Numbered from the stretch's first letter, positions 36,292 to 47,129 are shown. The stretch is 64,000 bases of DNA from Streptococcus sp. oral taxon 431 (GCF_001553685.1 NZ_CP014264.1:504001-568000); one strand, 5' to 3'. Notes: generated by a model from the sequence alone, not told the origin. A program made the numbers and translations.

Positions 36292-36605
36292 TTTCTCCTA
36301 AGAGTATAGAAGAATTAGCAAATCTAGTAGAACAGGATGGCAAGAAGGTCTTCCTTTTTGTTGCGGATTGGTGTGGCGATTGTCGCTATATCTATCCAGC
36401 TCTGCCAGAGATTGAAGAGGCCAATCCAGAGTTTACCTTTATACGAGTAGACCGAGATGAGTACATGGAACTTGCAAAACTATGGGATGTATATGGGATT
36501 CCAAGTCTTGTTGTCTTAGATAAGGACAAGGAGATTGGACGCTTTGTTAATCGTGACCGTAAAACCAAGGCACAAATAAACGACTTTTTAGCAGAATTAA
36601 AATAG
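36288..36605 (+). CDS. Thioredoxin-family protein
   Basis: A 105-residue thioredoxin fold with the redox motif WCGDC in VADWCGDCRYIYP (about residues 27-31) and a cis-Pro in YGIPSLVV. It differs from the housekeeping WCGPC motif, so it is a specialised cytoplasmic thioredoxin-like protein. It is coupled to the preceding gene and 13 nt before ytpR. Confidence 0.92.
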   Translation: MISPKSIEELANLVEQDGKKVFLFVADWCGDCRYIYPALPEIEEANPEFTFIRVDRDEYMELAKLWDVYGIPSLVVLDKDKEIGRFVNRDRKTKAQINDFLAELK

Positions 36606-36618
36606 GAGAAAAGAAAGA

Positions 36619-37245
36619 ATGATTTTTACATATAACAAAGAACATGTCGGTGATGTCCTTATGGTCATCGTGAAAAACAGTGGCGATGCCAAACTAGATG
36701 TTGAGCGTAAAGGCAATGTGGCACGTGTTTTCCTAAAGGAAACTGGTGAAACTGTTGCTTGGAATATTTTTGAAGTTTCTCATTTATTTGAGATTGAGAA
36801 GCGAGGCCAAGTATTCTTAACAGATGACCAAGTAGCACGTTTGAACCAAGAATTGCAAGCTCAAGATTTTACCGAAGAGATTATCAATGACAAGGAACCG
36901 AAATTTGTCGTTGGTGAAATCGTAGAAATGGTGGCACATCCAGATAGTGATCACCTCAATATCTGCCAAGTGGCAGTTGCGAGTGATAAGACAGTGCAAA
37001 TCGTTGCAGGAGCTCCTAATGCGCGTGTCGGTTTAAAGACCATTGTAGCTCTTCCAGGAGCTATGATGCCAAAAGGGAATCTCATTTTCCCAGGGGAACT
37101 TCGTGGTGAAAAGAGCTTTGGGATGATGTGCAGTCCTCGTGAACTTGCCTTACCAAATGCTCCACAAAAGCGTGGTGTCATTGAATTGTCAGAAGACCAA
37201 GTTGTCGGAACACCATTTGACCCAGCAAAACACTGGACAGCTTAA
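36619..37245 (+). CDS. ytpR: YtpR, stand-alone tRNA-binding domain protein
   Basis: A 208-residue protein with an N-terminal DUF4479 region and a C-terminal EMAP/Trbp111-type OB fold (FVVGEIVEMVAHPDSDHLNICQV; IVAGAPNARVG; EKSFGMMCSPREL). It resembles the N-terminal module of bacterial PheRS beta. It probably binds tRNA or a tRNA-like partner; the cellular role is unresolved. It is co-directional with the thioredoxin gene. Confidence 0.92.
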   Translation: MIFTYNKEHVGDVLMVIVKNSGDAKLDVERKGNVARVFLKETGETVAWNIFEVSHLFEIEKRGQVFLTDDQVARLNQELQAQDFTEEIINDKEPKFVVGEIVEMVAHPDSDHLNICQVAVASDKTVQIVAGAPNARVGLKTIVALPGAMMPKGNLIFPGELRGEKSFGMMCSPRELALPNAPQKRGVIELSEDQVVGTPFDPAKHWTA

Positions 37246-37274
37246 ATTTGTTAAGTTAGATAGGAGAAAGTAAG

Positions 37275-38036
37275 ATGGCAAAAAATGTTGTGATCACAGG
37301 TGCAACATCAGGTATTGGTGAAGCTATTGCGCGTGCCTATCTAGAAAAAGGTGAAAGTATCGTTCTTATAGGGCGTCGAACAGAAAGACTCGAATCTCTT
37401 AAAACTGAGTTTGCAAAAGCTTTTCCAAATCAAAAAGTTTGGACCTTTCCCCTTGATGTGACCGATATGACAATGGTTAAAACTGTTTGTTCAGAAATTC
37501 TTGAAGCAGTAGGTTCGATTGATATTTTAGTTAATAATGCTGGGCTGGCTCTCGGTTTAGCACCCTATCAGGACTATGAAGAGTTGGATATGTTGACCAT
37601 GCTGGATACCAATGTCAAGGGCTTGATGTCTGTTACTCGTTGTCTCTTGCCTTCTATGGTGACTGCAAATCAAGGCCATATCATTAATATGGGTTCAACC
37701 GCAGGTATTTACGCCTACGCTGGTGCAGCAGTCTATTCAGCAACCAAGGCAGCTGTCAAAACTTTTTCAGATGGGATTCGGATTGACACCATAGCTACAG
37801 ATATCAAGGTGACAACTATTCAGCCTGGTATTGTAGAGACTGACTTTTCTAAGATCCGTTTCCATGGAGATGAGGCACGGGCTGCAACGGTCTATCAGGG
37901 ACTTGAAGCCTTGCAGGCGCAAGATATTGCAGATGCTGTTGTCTATGTAACCAGTCAACCACGACGTGTACAAATCACAGATATGACCATCATGGCTAAT
38001 CAACAAGCAACTGGATTTATGATTCATAGAGAATAA
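37275..38036 (+). CDS. SDR-family NAD(P)-dependent oxidoreductase (YdfG-like)
   Basis: A 253-residue classical short-chain dehydrogenase. It has TGATSGIGEA nucleotide loop, NNAG, catalytic Ser in GSTAGIY, and YSATKAA (Tyr and Lys). It is closest to YdfG-type 3-hydroxy acid/serine dehydrogenases; Arg after the second beta strand (GRRTERL) suggests NADP. The substrate is not determined. TAGGAG precedes the ATG. Confidence 0.92.
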   Translation: MAKNVVITGATSGIGEAIARAYLEKGESIVLIGRRTERLESLKTEFAKAFPNQKVWTFPLDVTDMTMVKTVCSEILEAVGSIDILVNNAGLALGLAPYQDYEELDMLTMLDTNVKGLMSVTRCLLPSMVTANQGHIINMGSTAGIYAYAGAAVYSATKAAVKTFSDGIRIDTIATDIKVTTIQPGIVETDFSKIRFHGDEARAATVYQGLEALQAQDIADAVVYVTSQPRRVQITDMTIMANQQATGFMIHRE

Positions 38037-38045
38037 CATTATTTT

Positions 38046-38075
38046 TAAAAAAGTTACAAATTTTGTAACTTTTTT
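38046..38075. terminator. Terminator after the SDR gene
   Basis: AAAAAAGTTACAAA and TTTTGTAACTTTTTT form a long symmetrical stem that could stop transcription from either side. Confidence 0.88.
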
Positions 38076-38083
38076 CTTTTACC

Positions 38084-38091
38084 TTCGAATA
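38084..38091 (+). promoter_or_regulatory. cin-box (ComX sigma factor promoter) of ssbB
   Basis: TTCGAATA matches 7 of 8 bases of the late-competence consensus TACGAATA, with a T-rich tract just upstream and the ssbB ribosome binding site 8 nt later. ssbB is a known ComX-dependent gene in mitis-group streptococci. Confidence 0.75.
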
Positions 38092-38112
38092 GATAAGTAG
38101 GAGGATGAAAAA

Positions 38113-38508
38113 ATGTATAATAAAATTATTCTTATTGGAAGAATCGTGGCAACACCAGAATTGCACAAAACCAACAATGACAAGTCCGTTGCACGAGCAA
38201 CTATCGCAGTGAATCGCCGTTATAAAGATCAAAATGGGGAACGTGAAGCAGACTTCATCAATATTGTGGTCTGGGGCAAATTGGCTGAAACCTTGGCTAG
38301 TTATGGAAGCAAAGGTAGTCTCATTTCTGTGGATGGCGAACTTCGTACCCGTAAGTTTGAGAAGAATGGCCAGACCAACTATGTGACCGAAGTTCTCGCT
38401 ACAGGCTTCCAACTTTTAGAAAGTCGCGCCCAACGTGCTATGCGTGAAAATAATGCAGGACAAGATTTGGTAGACCTGGTCTTGGAAGAGGAGGAACTTC
38501 CATTTTAA
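38113..38508 (+). CDS. ssbB: SsbB, competence-induced single-stranded DNA-binding protein
   Basis: A 131-residue OB-fold SSB (NKIILIGRIVATPELHKTNNDKSVARATIAVNRR; ISVDGELRTRKFEKNG). The C-terminal acidic tip is EEEELPF, a short form typical of SsbB rather than the longer SsbA. SsbB protects internalised transforming DNA. A cin-box and GGAGG lie upstream. A terminator separates it from groES. Confidence 0.95.
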   Translation: MYNKIILIGRIVATPELHKTNNDKSVARATIAVNRRYKDQNGEREADFINIVVWGKLAETLASYGSKGSLISVDGELRTRKFEKNGQTNYVTEVLATGFQLLESRAQRAMRENNAGQDLVDLVLEEEELPF

Positions 38509-38514
38509 AATGAC

Positions 38515-38546
38515 AAGAGTTTGAGAGTTTTCTCCAACTCTTTTTA
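38515..38546 (+). terminator. Intrinsic terminator after ssbB
   Basis: AAGAGTT-T-GAGA-GTTT-TCTC-C-AACTCTT, then TTT: two stacked stems with a T tail. Confidence 0.85.
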
Positions 38547-38567
38547 TGCTATAAATCAGACTTTTTT

Positions 38568-38584
38568 CTTGACTATTTTTGACC
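38568..38584 (-). promoter_or_regulatory. CtsR operator overlapping the groESL -35
   Basis: On the minus strand GGTCAAA-AAT-AGTCAAG fits the CtsR heptad repeat (consensus GGTCAAA-NAN-GGTCAAA) with few mismatches. It overlaps the -35 TTGACT. With CIRCE downstream, groESL would be under both CtsR and HrcA, as reported for streptococci. Confidence 0.75.
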
Positions 38585-38596
38585 AAGTGATACAAT
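38569..38596 (+). promoter_or_regulatory. groESL promoter
   Basis: TTGACT (38569-38574), 16 nt, TACAAT (38591-38596). It is overlapped by the CtsR site and followed by CIRCE. Confidence 0.85.
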
Positions 38597-38607
38597 AGAA
38601 ATATGGT

Positions 38608-38634
38608 TTAGCACTCGTGTACAAAGAGTGCTAA
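38608..38634 (+). promoter_or_regulatory. CIRCE operator upstream of groES
   Basis: TTAGCACTC-N9-GAGTGCTAA is a perfect HrcA operator, 12 nt after the -10. Confidence 0.96.
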
Positions 38635-38663
38635 TAATATGATTGAATTATGGAGGAAAACAG

Positions 38664-40583
<1,920 letters not shown>

Positions 40584-40596
40584 TAAATAAATAAAA

Positions 40597-40629
40597 ACAG
40601 GTAGAATGAAAGATTTCTACCTGTTTCTT
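40597..40629 (+). terminator. Intrinsic terminator after groEL
   Basis: AAACAGGTAGAA … TTTCTACCTGTTT with a short loop and a T-rich tail. It lies just upstream of the BOX-bearing hairpin. Confidence 0.9.
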
Positions 40630-40641
40630 TTGAATTACTCA

Positions 40642-40777
40642 AAAAGAGGAAGCTCATACTCTTCGAAAATCAAATTCAAACCACGTCAGCGTCGCCTTAC
40701 CGTACTCAAGTACAGCTTGCGGCTAGCTTCCTAGTTTGCTCTTTGATTTTCATTGAGTATCAGCCTCCTCTTTTTAC
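40642..40777. terminator. Split terminator hairpin carrying a BOX element in its loop
   Basis: AAAAAGAGGA (from 40642) and TCCTCTTTTT (to about 40777) pair perfectly, but their loop holds a whole BOX element (40655-40761). On the minus strand this would be the serS terminator. The BOX appears to have inserted in the loop of an existing hairpin. Confidence 0.65.
40655..40761 (-). repeat. BOX element 3
   Basis: Reads ATACTCTTCGAAAATC … CTTGCGGCTAGCTTCCTAG … TTTGATTTTCATTGAGTAT. This is a short boxA-boxC type element in reverse orientation, with a CCGTACTCAAGTAC centre. Confidence 0.92.
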
Positions 40778-40787
40778 ATTTATTTAA

Positions 40788-42062
40788 TTATGGTTTGATA
40801 ACTTCAACTCCACCCATGTATGGACGAAGAACTTCTGGAATGGTAACAGAACCATCTTCGTTTTGATAGTTTTCAAGGATAGCAGCGACTGTACGTCCAA
40901 CAGCAAGTCCAGAACCATTCAAAGTATGAAGAAGTTTAACCTTACCATCGGCTTCATCACGGTAACGGATTTGGGCACGACGAGCTTGGAAATCTTCTGT
41001 ATTTGAACAGCTTGAGATTTCACGGTAGGTATTTTGAGCAGGGATCCATACTTCCAAGTCATAAGTCTTAGCAGCAGAGAAGCCCATATCTCCAGTAGAG
41101 AGAGCAACCACACGGTATGGAAGGTTGAGTTTTTGAAGGATGTTTTCAGCGTTGGCTGTCATCTTTTCTAGTTCTTCGTATGACTCTTCAGGTTTGGCAA
41201 ATTTCACCATTTCTACCTTGTGGAATTGGTGTAAACGAATCAAACCACGAGTATCACGACCAGCTGAACCAGCTTCAGAACGGAATGATGGACTCATAGC
41301 AGTAAAGTAGATTGGCAAGTCTTTTCCGTCAAGAATTTCATCACGGTAGTAGTTGGTCAGAGGAACTTCAGCAGTAGGAATGAGGACGTAGTTCGTATCT
41401 TTCAATTCAAATGTATCTTCTTTGAATTTTGGATATTGACCAGTACCGAACATAGAATCATGGTTAACCATGTAAGGCGTGATGACTTCAGTATAACCTT
41501 CCTTACCATGCTCATCTAGCATAAAGTTGTAGATGGCACGTTCCAAGCGAGCTCCGAGGCCTTTATAGAAGAGGAAACGAGCTCCAGTGACTTTTCCACC
41601 ACGTTCCCAGTCAAGAATACCAAGGTCTTCTCCGAGATCCCAGTGGGCTTTTGGTTCAAAGTCAAACTCACGAGGAGTTCCCCAACGGCGAACTTCTACG
41701 TTATCATCTTCGTCTGCACCGATAGGCACGCTATCAGCTGGGATATTTGGAAGTGTAGTAGTAAATTCAGTCAATTTCGCATCGATTTCTGCCAATTCAG
41801 CATCAAGAGCTTTTACCTCGGCAGAGAGGGTTTGCATAGCAGCAATCTTATCATCTGCATTTTCCTTGTTACGTTTAGCTTGAGCAATTTCAGCAGAAAC
41901 CGTGTTACGCTCAGCCTTAAGGGTTTCAACCTTCACCAAGATGTCACGACGTTTAGCATCGATTTCTTTCATCTCGTTCAAGATAGCAGCATCTACACCA
42001 CGTGTAGCTAGTTTTTCAGCGACAGCATCAAAGTCTGTACGAATACGTTTGATATCTAACAT
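40788..42062 (-). CDS. serS: Seryl-tRNA synthetase
   Basis: A 424-residue class II synthetase charging tRNA-Ser. An N-terminal coiled-coil arm (about residues 30-110) is followed by the catalytic core, including motif 2 ([24 protein letters not shown]) and motif 3 ([16 protein letters not shown]). The open frame extends 28 codons upstream, but those codons lie inside the T-box terminator. ATG at 42062 follows AGGAGT and gives the conserved MLDIKRIR start. Expression should rise on uncharged tRNA-Ser. Confidence 0.97.
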   Translation of the reverse strand: MLDIKRIRTDFDAVAEKLATRGVDAAILNEMKEIDAKRRDILVKVETLKAERNTVSAEIAQAKRNKENADDKIAAMQTLSAEVKALDAELAEIDAKLTEFTTTLPNIPADSVPIGADEDDNVEVRRWGTPREFDFEPKAHWDLGEDLGILDWERGGKVTGARFLFYKGLGARLERAIYNFMLDEHGKEGYTEVITPYMVNHDSMFGTGQYPKFKEDTFELKDTNYVLIPTAEVPLTNYYRDEILDGKDLPIYFTAMSPSFRSEAGSAGRDTRGLIRLHQFHKVEMVKFAKPEESYEELEKMTANAENILQKLNLPYRVVALSTGDMGFSAAKTYDLEVWIPAQNTYREISSCSNTEDFQARRAQIRYRDEADGKVKLLHTLNGSGLAVGRTVAAILENYQNEDGSVTIPEVLRPYMGGVEVIKP

Positions 42063-42077
42063 ATAAACTCCTTTATG

Positions 42078-42262
42078 AAAAAAGCACACCTGACAAAGCG
42101 TTGGAGTGGCAGGGCCACGGTTCCATCCAACTTCACAGGTGTGCACTTGATTCTGTATTTGATTTAAAACAACGGTAGAATTTCAATTAAATCTTCTATC
42201 TGCTCGCAGCACCCGCAGACTTTCTGAAAGAAGGAAGTAACCTACTTATCCGTTTCTAAGAT
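42078..42262 (-). promoter_or_regulatory. T-box riboswitch leader of serS
   Basis: Minus strand. The conserved T-box sequence reads GGATGGAACCGTGGCC. The terminator is GCACACCTG … CAGGTGTGC followed by a T run (near 42078-42144), and the distal Stem I contains GGTGCTGCGAGCAGA. Uncharged tRNA should stabilise the antiterminator and permit serS transcription. I could not assign the serine specifier codon with certainty. Confidence 0.88.
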
Positions 42263-42275
42263 TATACTAAACTTT

Positions 42276-42647
42276 CTATTTTTTTGCAAATAGATTTTTA
42301 ATTTTTCGACCAATGATTTGGACTAAGGTAGGAAGTTTGACTACCTTGTCATTTCCCAGTTTTTCACGAGCTATTTTAAGAATTTTTCCAGAGTCTTTTG
42401 AGGCGAAGAGGAATTTTCCTTGATCTGTAAAGACTTCAAAATGCCGACTAACCTTGCGGCCTGAAACATTGGCTCCAATTTGGTTAACGCTGGACCATGG
42501 GATTTGAATATAGTCCTCGACATTACGATCTGAGTAAAATTCTAGCGCATGATCTCCAACCAGAAATTTTCCAACCTTTCCTGTAATGGAGAGATAGGAG
42601 GTTCCAGTTGTTTGCAAGTCGACGACCTTGTTGAGGGATTGTGCCAT
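42276..42647 (-). CDS. manO: DUF956 family protein (ManO)
   Basis: A 123-residue DUF956 protein (TGTSYLSITGKVGKFLVGDHALEFYSDRN). In many lactic acid bacteria DUF956/ManO accompanies the mannose PTS genes; here it is beside aspartate kinase and serS instead. It is probably a soluble regulator or a protein with a PH-like fold. It starts 2 nt after the aspartate kinase gene ends. Confidence 0.87.
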   Translation of the reverse strand: MAQSLNKVVDLQTTGTSYLSITGKVGKFLVGDHALEFYSDRNVEDYIQIPWSSVNQIGANVSGRKVSRHFEVFTDQGKFLFASKDSGKILKIAREKLGNDKVVKLPTLVQIIGRKIKNLFAKK

Positions 42648-42649
42648 GT

Positions 42650-44014
42650 TTAGCCTTCCTTATTTTCACCGAAAAATGCTTGGTAGAGAGCTTTAAGAGC
42701 GGCTTTTTCTTGGTCTTTATGGACAACAAACATGATAGAAACTTCACTAGAACCTTGTGACATCATTTGAATGTTGATCTTGTTCTCAGATAAGGCACGA
42801 GTAGCTGTAGCAGTTACCCCGATATGACGCTTCATTTTTTCCCCAACAATCATAATGATAGAGAGGTCGTGTTCGATTTCAGCGTGGTCTACCTCTGCTT
42901 TTTGGACTAATTGACGAAGGATTTCTTCTTCCTTGATCGGAGTTAATTCTCGTGAACGTAAGATGATAGACAGGTCATCGATACCAGTTGGCATGTGTTC
43001 CCAACCAATATTAAGGTCCTCAAGAATCTGAAGAACTTTGCGACCAAAACCGATCTCGCGGTTCATCAGATACTTAGACATATTAATGCTGACAAATCCT
43101 GAATCACCAGCAATTCCTACAACTGGAAATTCATCACTACTGTGTTTTAGAACGATACGAGTACCTGGATGCTCAGGATTGTTGGTATTTTTAATGACAA
43201 GAGGAATTTTCCCACGGTAGGCAGGTAGAAGTGCTTCATCGTGTAGTACAGAGAATCCTGCATAGGCCAATTCACGCATTTCACGGTAGGTTAATTCAGG
43301 GATAGAGTGTGGTTTATGGATAATACCAGGGTGAGCTGCAAAGATTCCATCTACATCAGTAAAGTTTTCATAGAGGTCAGCTTTGACACCAGCAGCGATG
43401 ATAGAACCAGTAATATCTGATCCCCCACGTGAGAAGGTACAAATTTGATCTTCTTTAGTAACACCGAAGAAACCAGGGATAACAAGAACTTCAGTTGAAT
43501 TTGTCAATTCCTCGATTTTATCATAACTTGATGGGATGATTCGCGCATTTCCAGGTTCGCTTGTCACAACGATACCAGCTTCTCTAGGATGAACATAACG
43601 CGCCTCCAAGCCATTTTGGTTAAAGTAGGCTGCAATCAACTTGGCATTGTTATTTTCTCCAGCTGCTAGAAAGGTATCATAGAGAAACTTATTATCTTCA
43701 ATTGGAAGAGTTGCAAGAGCACGGATGCTTTTTGAGATTTTTTCTAGAACTGTTGGTTTGAGTTTTAGCTCACTAACCATGGCAGCATAGCGATCAATAA
43801 TCCAGTTTTGACGTTTACTGATATCATTACCAGCTACATAGTCGCGGTAGTATTTAATCAAGGCATCTGTCACCTTGGTATCTTCAGAATTGCGTTTACC
43901 AGGTGCAGATACAACCACAAAACGACGTTCTGGATCACTTTTGACAATATTTAAAACTTTTTCTAACTGACTAGCAGAGGCAAGCGAGCTTCCACCAAAT
44001 TTAACAACCTTCAT
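42650..44014 (-). CDS. Aspartate kinase
   Basis: A 454-residue kinase for the first step from aspartate to lysine, threonine and methionine. KFGGSSLAS is at residues 4-12, FSRGGSDITGS forms the ATP-phosphate site, and two C-terminal ACT domains suggest feedback control by an amino acid. On the minus strand, TTGAAA-17-TATAAT (44072-44044) lies upstream and AGGAG precedes the ATG. This is a single long chain resembling LysC/ThrA-type kinases. Confidence 0.94.
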   Translation of the reverse strand: MKVVKFGGSSLASASQLEKVLNIVKSDPERRFVVVSAPGKRNSEDTKVTDALIKYYRDYVAGNDISKRQNWIIDRYAAMVSELKLKPTVLEKISKSIRALATLPIEDNKFLYDTFLAAGENNNAKLIAAYFNQNGLEARYVHPREAGIVVTSEPGNARIIPSSYDKIEELTNSTEVLVIPGFFGVTKEDQICTFSRGGSDITGSIIAAGVKADLYENFTDVDGIFAAHPGIIHKPHSIPELTYREMRELAYAGFSVLHDEALLPAYRGKIPLVIKNTNNPEHPGTRIVLKHSSDEFPVVGIAGDSGFVSINMSKYLMNREIGFGRKVLQILEDLNIGWEHMPTGIDDLSIILRSRELTPIKEEEILRQLVQKAEVDHAEIEHDLSIIMIVGEKMKRHIGVTATATRALSENKINIQMMSQGSSEVSIMFVVHKDQEKAALKALYQAFFGENKEG

Positions 44015-44043
44015 AAGAACTCCTAAAGTAAGTATTTTATACG

Positions 44044-44072
44044 ATTATAGCAGAAAGAGGGGCTTTTTTCAA
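44044..44072 (-). promoter_or_regulatory. Aspartate kinase promoter
   Basis: On the minus strand TTGAAA (44072-44067), 17 nt, TATAAT (44049-44044). It is divergent from the next promoter. Confidence 0.88.
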
Positions 44073-44097
44073 ACTGAAAAATATCCTATACAATTGT

Positions 44098-44126
44098 TTG
44101 AAAGTCTCATCAGAAAAGCTTATAAT
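44098..44126 (+). promoter_or_regulatory. Promoter of the secreted protein gene
   Basis: TTGAAA (44098-44103), 17 nt, TATAAT (44121-44126). Confidence 0.87.
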
Positions 44127-44173
44127 AAAGGTGTAGGATGAAAGACTCTTCTAATGAAAGGAGTTGGGGGAAG

Positions 44174-44734
44174 ATGATTAAAAGAGTAGTTTGTTTAATC
44201 TTACTAGTCCTTACCTTCGTGATGATTCCTACAAATATCGGAGCAAGGTCTCATCCTCTTCCCAGTGGCCGTTTGACCGGAGAAGAATTAGCGATGGAGT
44301 ATGCGCAGGAGCGTCAGATTTCAGTTGAGAGGGCTAAAATTATCTTATCTATCGGCTTGTCAGATAGTAAGGCAAGGACCTATCGAATTCTCTCTGAAAA
44401 GCTTATCGTCAATCCTAACTATGAAGCTAGAGTCAAATTTTATTGTCGAATAGATGAAAGTGGACAATTTAGAGGAATCACAAAACTCTTAGCTACAAGT
44501 CTGGTCAACAAGGACGGAGACAAGGAAGCTCCTTTTACAGGAAATCTTTTTGCCTACCTTGAAGATCCAAATCGTGTTTTTTACATGGTTTCAGGAGAAT
44601 TCTACCATAAGGGATCCAACCAAGAACAGCTCTATCAGAGAGAAGGAGGACGAATGCTTGAAGTGATTTATGATTTCATGGATGATACAAGTACTGGTTT
44701 TCCTGTATTTTTAGAGACCAAACTAAGATTTTAA
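44174..44734 (+). CDS. Secreted protein of unknown function
   Basis: A 186-residue protein with a signal peptide-like start (MIKRVVCLILLVLTFVMIPT…, cleavage likely after the GA in NIGARS). The mature domain (RLTGEELAMEYAQERQISVERAKIIL … FYHKGSNQEQLYQR) has no family I recognise. An in-frame ATG at 44138 gives a 12-residue extension, but ATG 44174 places the signal sequence at the N-terminus. Single gene between a good promoter and a terminator. Confidence 0.75.
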   Translation: MIKRVVCLILLVLTFVMIPTNIGARSHPLPSGRLTGEELAMEYAQERQISVERAKIILSIGLSDSKARTYRILSEKLIVNPNYEARVKFYCRIDESGQFRGITKLLATSLVNKDGDKEAPFTGNLFAYLEDPNRVFYMVSGEFYHKGSNQEQLYQREGGRMLEVIYDFMDDTSTGFPVFLETKLRF

Positions 44735-44766
44735 AATCGGCCGAGACACTTTCGGTCGATTTTTCT
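44733..44766 (+). terminator. Terminator after the secreted protein gene
   Basis: AAATCGGCCGA and TTCGGTCGATTT pair (one G-T) around a short loop with a T run. Confidence 0.9.
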
Positions 44767-44767
44767 C

Positions 44768-44796
44768 TTGTCTAAAAAGCTGGAAAAAGATATAAT
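44768..44796 (+). promoter_or_regulatory. fabM promoter
   Basis: TTGTCT, 17 nt, TATAAT, immediately after the preceding terminator and about 50 nt before fabM. Confidence 0.88.
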
Positions 44797-44844
44797 TTGA
44801 AAATAAAATAATTTAAACATCATTTTAATTTGAAAGGAGTGGCT

Positions 44845-45630
44845 ATGAATCATATTATCTATCAAGTTCAGGACGATCTAGCGATGCTTACTCTGAATCG
44901 TCCCGAGGTAGCAAATGGCTTTCATATTCCTATGTGTCAGGAAATTTTAGAAGCCTTAGAATTAGCTGAAAAAGATAGTGCTGTTTCCTATATTCTCATA
45001 AATGCAAGAGGCAAAGTTTTTTCTGTCGGAGGGGACTTGGTAGAGATGAAACGAGCTGTCGATGAGGATGATATTGCATCCTTGGCTCAGATTGCAGAAT
45101 TAGTCAATGCCATTTCTTATAAAATAAAGCAAATTCCTAAACCAGTCATTATGGAGGTGGATGGAGCAGTTGCTGGAGCTGCGGCTAATATGGCTTTGGC
45201 TGTTGACTTCTGTATTGCGTCGGACAAGGCTAAATTTATTCAAGCCTTTGTAGGCGTAGGCTTGGCTCCTGATGCGGGTGGTTTATTCTTGCTGACACGA
45301 TCACTAGGAGCGACTCGGGCAACGCAGCTTGCTATGACCGGTGAAGCTTTTACAGCTGAGAAGGCTTTAGAAGCAGGTGCTGTCTACCGGATGTGTGCTG
45401 GTGATCAACTGGAAAAGACAAGAGAGCAACTGTTGAAGAAGTTGAGAAGAGGCTCTACTAACTCTTACGCAGCCATTAAGAAATTGGTCTGGGAAAGCGA
45501 GTTTAAGCAGTGGCATGAATATACCAAATTGGAACTGGAGCTACAGGAAACTCTATCTTATACCGAAGATTTTAAGGAAGGTGTTCGTGCACATTCTGAA
45601 AGAAGACGTCCAAAATTTTGGGGGAAATAA
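44845..45630 (+). CDS. fabM: FabM trans-2,cis-3-decenoyl-ACP isomerase
   Basis: A 261-residue enoyl-CoA hydratase/isomerase-fold enzyme at the head of the fab cluster. In streptococci it makes cis-3-decenoyl-ACP, the branch point for unsaturated fatty acids. The fold motifs are [12 protein letters not shown] and [19 protein letters not shown] 44845 follows AAAGGAG. It has its own promoter and is separated from fabT by a second promoter. Confidence 0.92.
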   Translation: MNHIIYQVQDDLAMLTLNRPEVANGFHIPMCQEILEALELAEKDSAVSYILINARGKVFSVGGDLVEMKRAVDEDDIASLAQIAELVNAISYKIKQIPKPVIMEVDGAVAGAAANMALAVDFCIASDKAKFIQAFVGVGLAPDAGGLFLLTRSLGATRATQLAMTGEAFTAEKALEAGAVYRMCAGDQLEKTREQLLKKLRRGSTNSYAAIKKLVWESEFKQWHEYTKLELELQETLSYTEDFKEGVRAHSERRRPKFWGK

Positions 45631-45638
45631 TAAAATAC

Positions 45639-45667
45639 TTGCGCAATTCTTTGAAGTTTGATATACT
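45639..45667 (+). promoter_or_regulatory. fabT promoter
   Basis: TTGCGC, 17 nt, TATACT. It overlaps a partial FabT-like half site (AGTTTGAT) and lies just upstream of a fuller FabT site. Confidence 0.8.
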
Positions 45668-45681
45668 TTTTTTGTCAAATG

Positions 45682-45697
45682 TTTTGATAGTTAAACT
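45682..45697 (+). promoter_or_regulatory. FabT operator upstream of fabT
   Basis: The reverse complement, AGTTTAACTATCAAAA, fits the FabT consensus AGTTTGA-NN-ATCAAA with one change. It lies between the fabT -10 and start codon and suggests autorepression. Confidence 0.75.
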
Positions 45698-45720
45698 TTT
45701 TGATGAGGGAGGGAAGAAAA

Positions 45721-46155
45721 TTGGACTACCAACGGATCAATGACTATTTAACATCTATTTTTAATAACGTCCTGGTGATTGAGGAAGTGAGTTTGAGAGG
45801 TAGTCGTTTCAAGGATATCTCCATCAAGGAAATGCACACGATTGATGTGATCGGCAAGTTTCCAGATGTGACTCCAAGTCAAGTGTCCAAAGAGTTGATG
45901 GTAACTCTAGGAACCGTGACAACTAGCTTAAACAACTTGGAACGAAAAGGTTATATCGAGCGCTTGCGATCAGATCAGGATCGTCGTGTAGTACATCTGC
46001 ATTTGACAAAGAAAGGTCGCTTGGTACATCGGCTCCATAAACGTTTCCATAAGGCCATGGTCGAAAGAATTATCGAAGGTATGAGCCCAGAGGAAATGGA
46101 CGTTATGAGTAAAGGTTTGACCAATCTTTATCAATTTTTGGAGGATTTGAAATAA
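45721..46155 (+). CDS. fabT: FabT, MarR-family repressor of fatty-acid synthesis
   Basis: A 144-residue MarR-type winged-helix repressor ([62 protein letters not shown]). FabT binds DNA together with long-chain acyl-ACP and shuts down the fab genes. It starts at TTG 45721 with GGAGG at good spacing, giving the usual MDYQRIN start; an in-frame TTG upstream gives 7 extra residues. Its last base is the first base of the fabH start codon. Confidence 0.96.
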   Translation: MDYQRINDYLTSIFNNVLVIEEVSLRGSRFKDISIKEMHTIDVIGKFPDVTPSQVSKELMVTLGTVTTSLNNLERKGYIERLRSDQDRRVVHLHLTKKGRLVHRLHKRFHKAMVERIIEGMSPEEMDVMSKGLTNLYQFLEDLK

Positions 46156-47129
46156 TGGCTTTTGCAAAAATAAGCCAGGTTGCTCATTATGTACCAGAGC
46201 AGATTGTCACAAATGAGGATTTAGCTCAGGTTATGGATACGAGTGATGAATGGATTTCAAGTCGAACTGGGATTAAGGAACGTCGCATTTCTAAGACAGA
46301 ATCAACAGGAGATTTGGCAACGGCAGTTGCAAAACAACTCCTAGAGAAGTCAGGGATTTCTGCTGAAGAGTTGGATTTTATCATCCTAGCTACGATGACA
46401 CCTGACTCAATGATGCCTTCTACTGCAGCACGTGTACAGGCTCGTATTGGTGCTCGTAAGGCCTTTGCATTTGATCTAACTGCTGCTTGTAGTGGTTTCA
46501 CCTTTGCCCTTTCAACTGCTGAGAAATTCATATCATCTGGACGATTTGGCAAGGGCTTGGTCATCGGTAGTGAAACTATGTCCAAAACCTTGGACTGGAC
46601 AGATCGTTCAACAGCTGTCCTATTTGGAGATGGAGCTGGTGGCGTCTTGTTAGAAGCAAGTGATAAGCAACATTTCCTAGCGGAGAGTCTCAATAGCGAT
46701 GGTTCACGTAGTGAGTGCTTGACCTATGGACAGACAGGTTTGACTTCCCCATTTTCAGTTCAAGAAAAGCCAGACGCTTTCTTGAAAATGGATGGCCGAG
46801 CAGTTTTTGACTTTGCAATTCGAGATGTTGCTAAGTCTATCAAAGAGACCATAGAGATGAGTCCTGTATCTGCAGAAGAACTAGACTATCTCCTGCTTCA
46901 TCAGGCCAATAACCGTATCTTGGATAAAATGGCTAGAAAAATCGGTGTAGATCGTGATAAGCTTCCCGCAAATATGACCAAGTATGGCAATACGAGTGCG
47001 GCAAGTATTCCGATTTTGCTTTCAGAGTGTGTAGAAGAAGGCTTAATCCATTTGAATGGTAGCCAAAAAATACTCTTATCAGGCTTCGGTGGAGGTTTGA
47101 CATGGGGCACACTTGTTGTTACAATTTAG
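46155..47129 (+). CDS. fabH: FabH, 3-oxoacyl-ACP synthase III
   Basis: A 324-residue initiating condensing enzyme joining acetyl-CoA (or another primer) to malonyl-ACP. The catalytic triad is Cys112 in TAACSGFTF, His in [10 protein letters not shown], and Asn in KYGNTSAAS. It is coupled to fabT and upstream of acpP. Confidence 0.98.
   Translation: MAFAKISQVAHYVPEQIVTNEDLAQVMDTSDEWISSRTGIKERRISKTESTGDLATAVAKQLLEKSGISAEELDFIILATMTPDSMMPSTAARVQARIGARKAFAFDLTAACSGFTFALSTAEKFISSGRFGKGLVIGSETMSKTLDWTDRSTAVLFGDGAGGVLLEASDKQHFLAESLNSDGSRSECLTYGQTGLTSPFSVQEKPDAFLKMDGRAVFDFAIRDVAKSIKETIEMSPVSAEELDYLLLHQANNRILDKMARKIGVDRDKLPANMTKYGNTSAASIPILLSECVEEGLIHLNGSQKILLSGFGGGLTWGTLVVTI

Noticed and set aside
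42063..42146. 28-codon N-terminal extension of serS
   Set aside because: It lies in the T-box terminator region, lacks a ribosome binding site, and SerRS normally begins MLDIKRIR.
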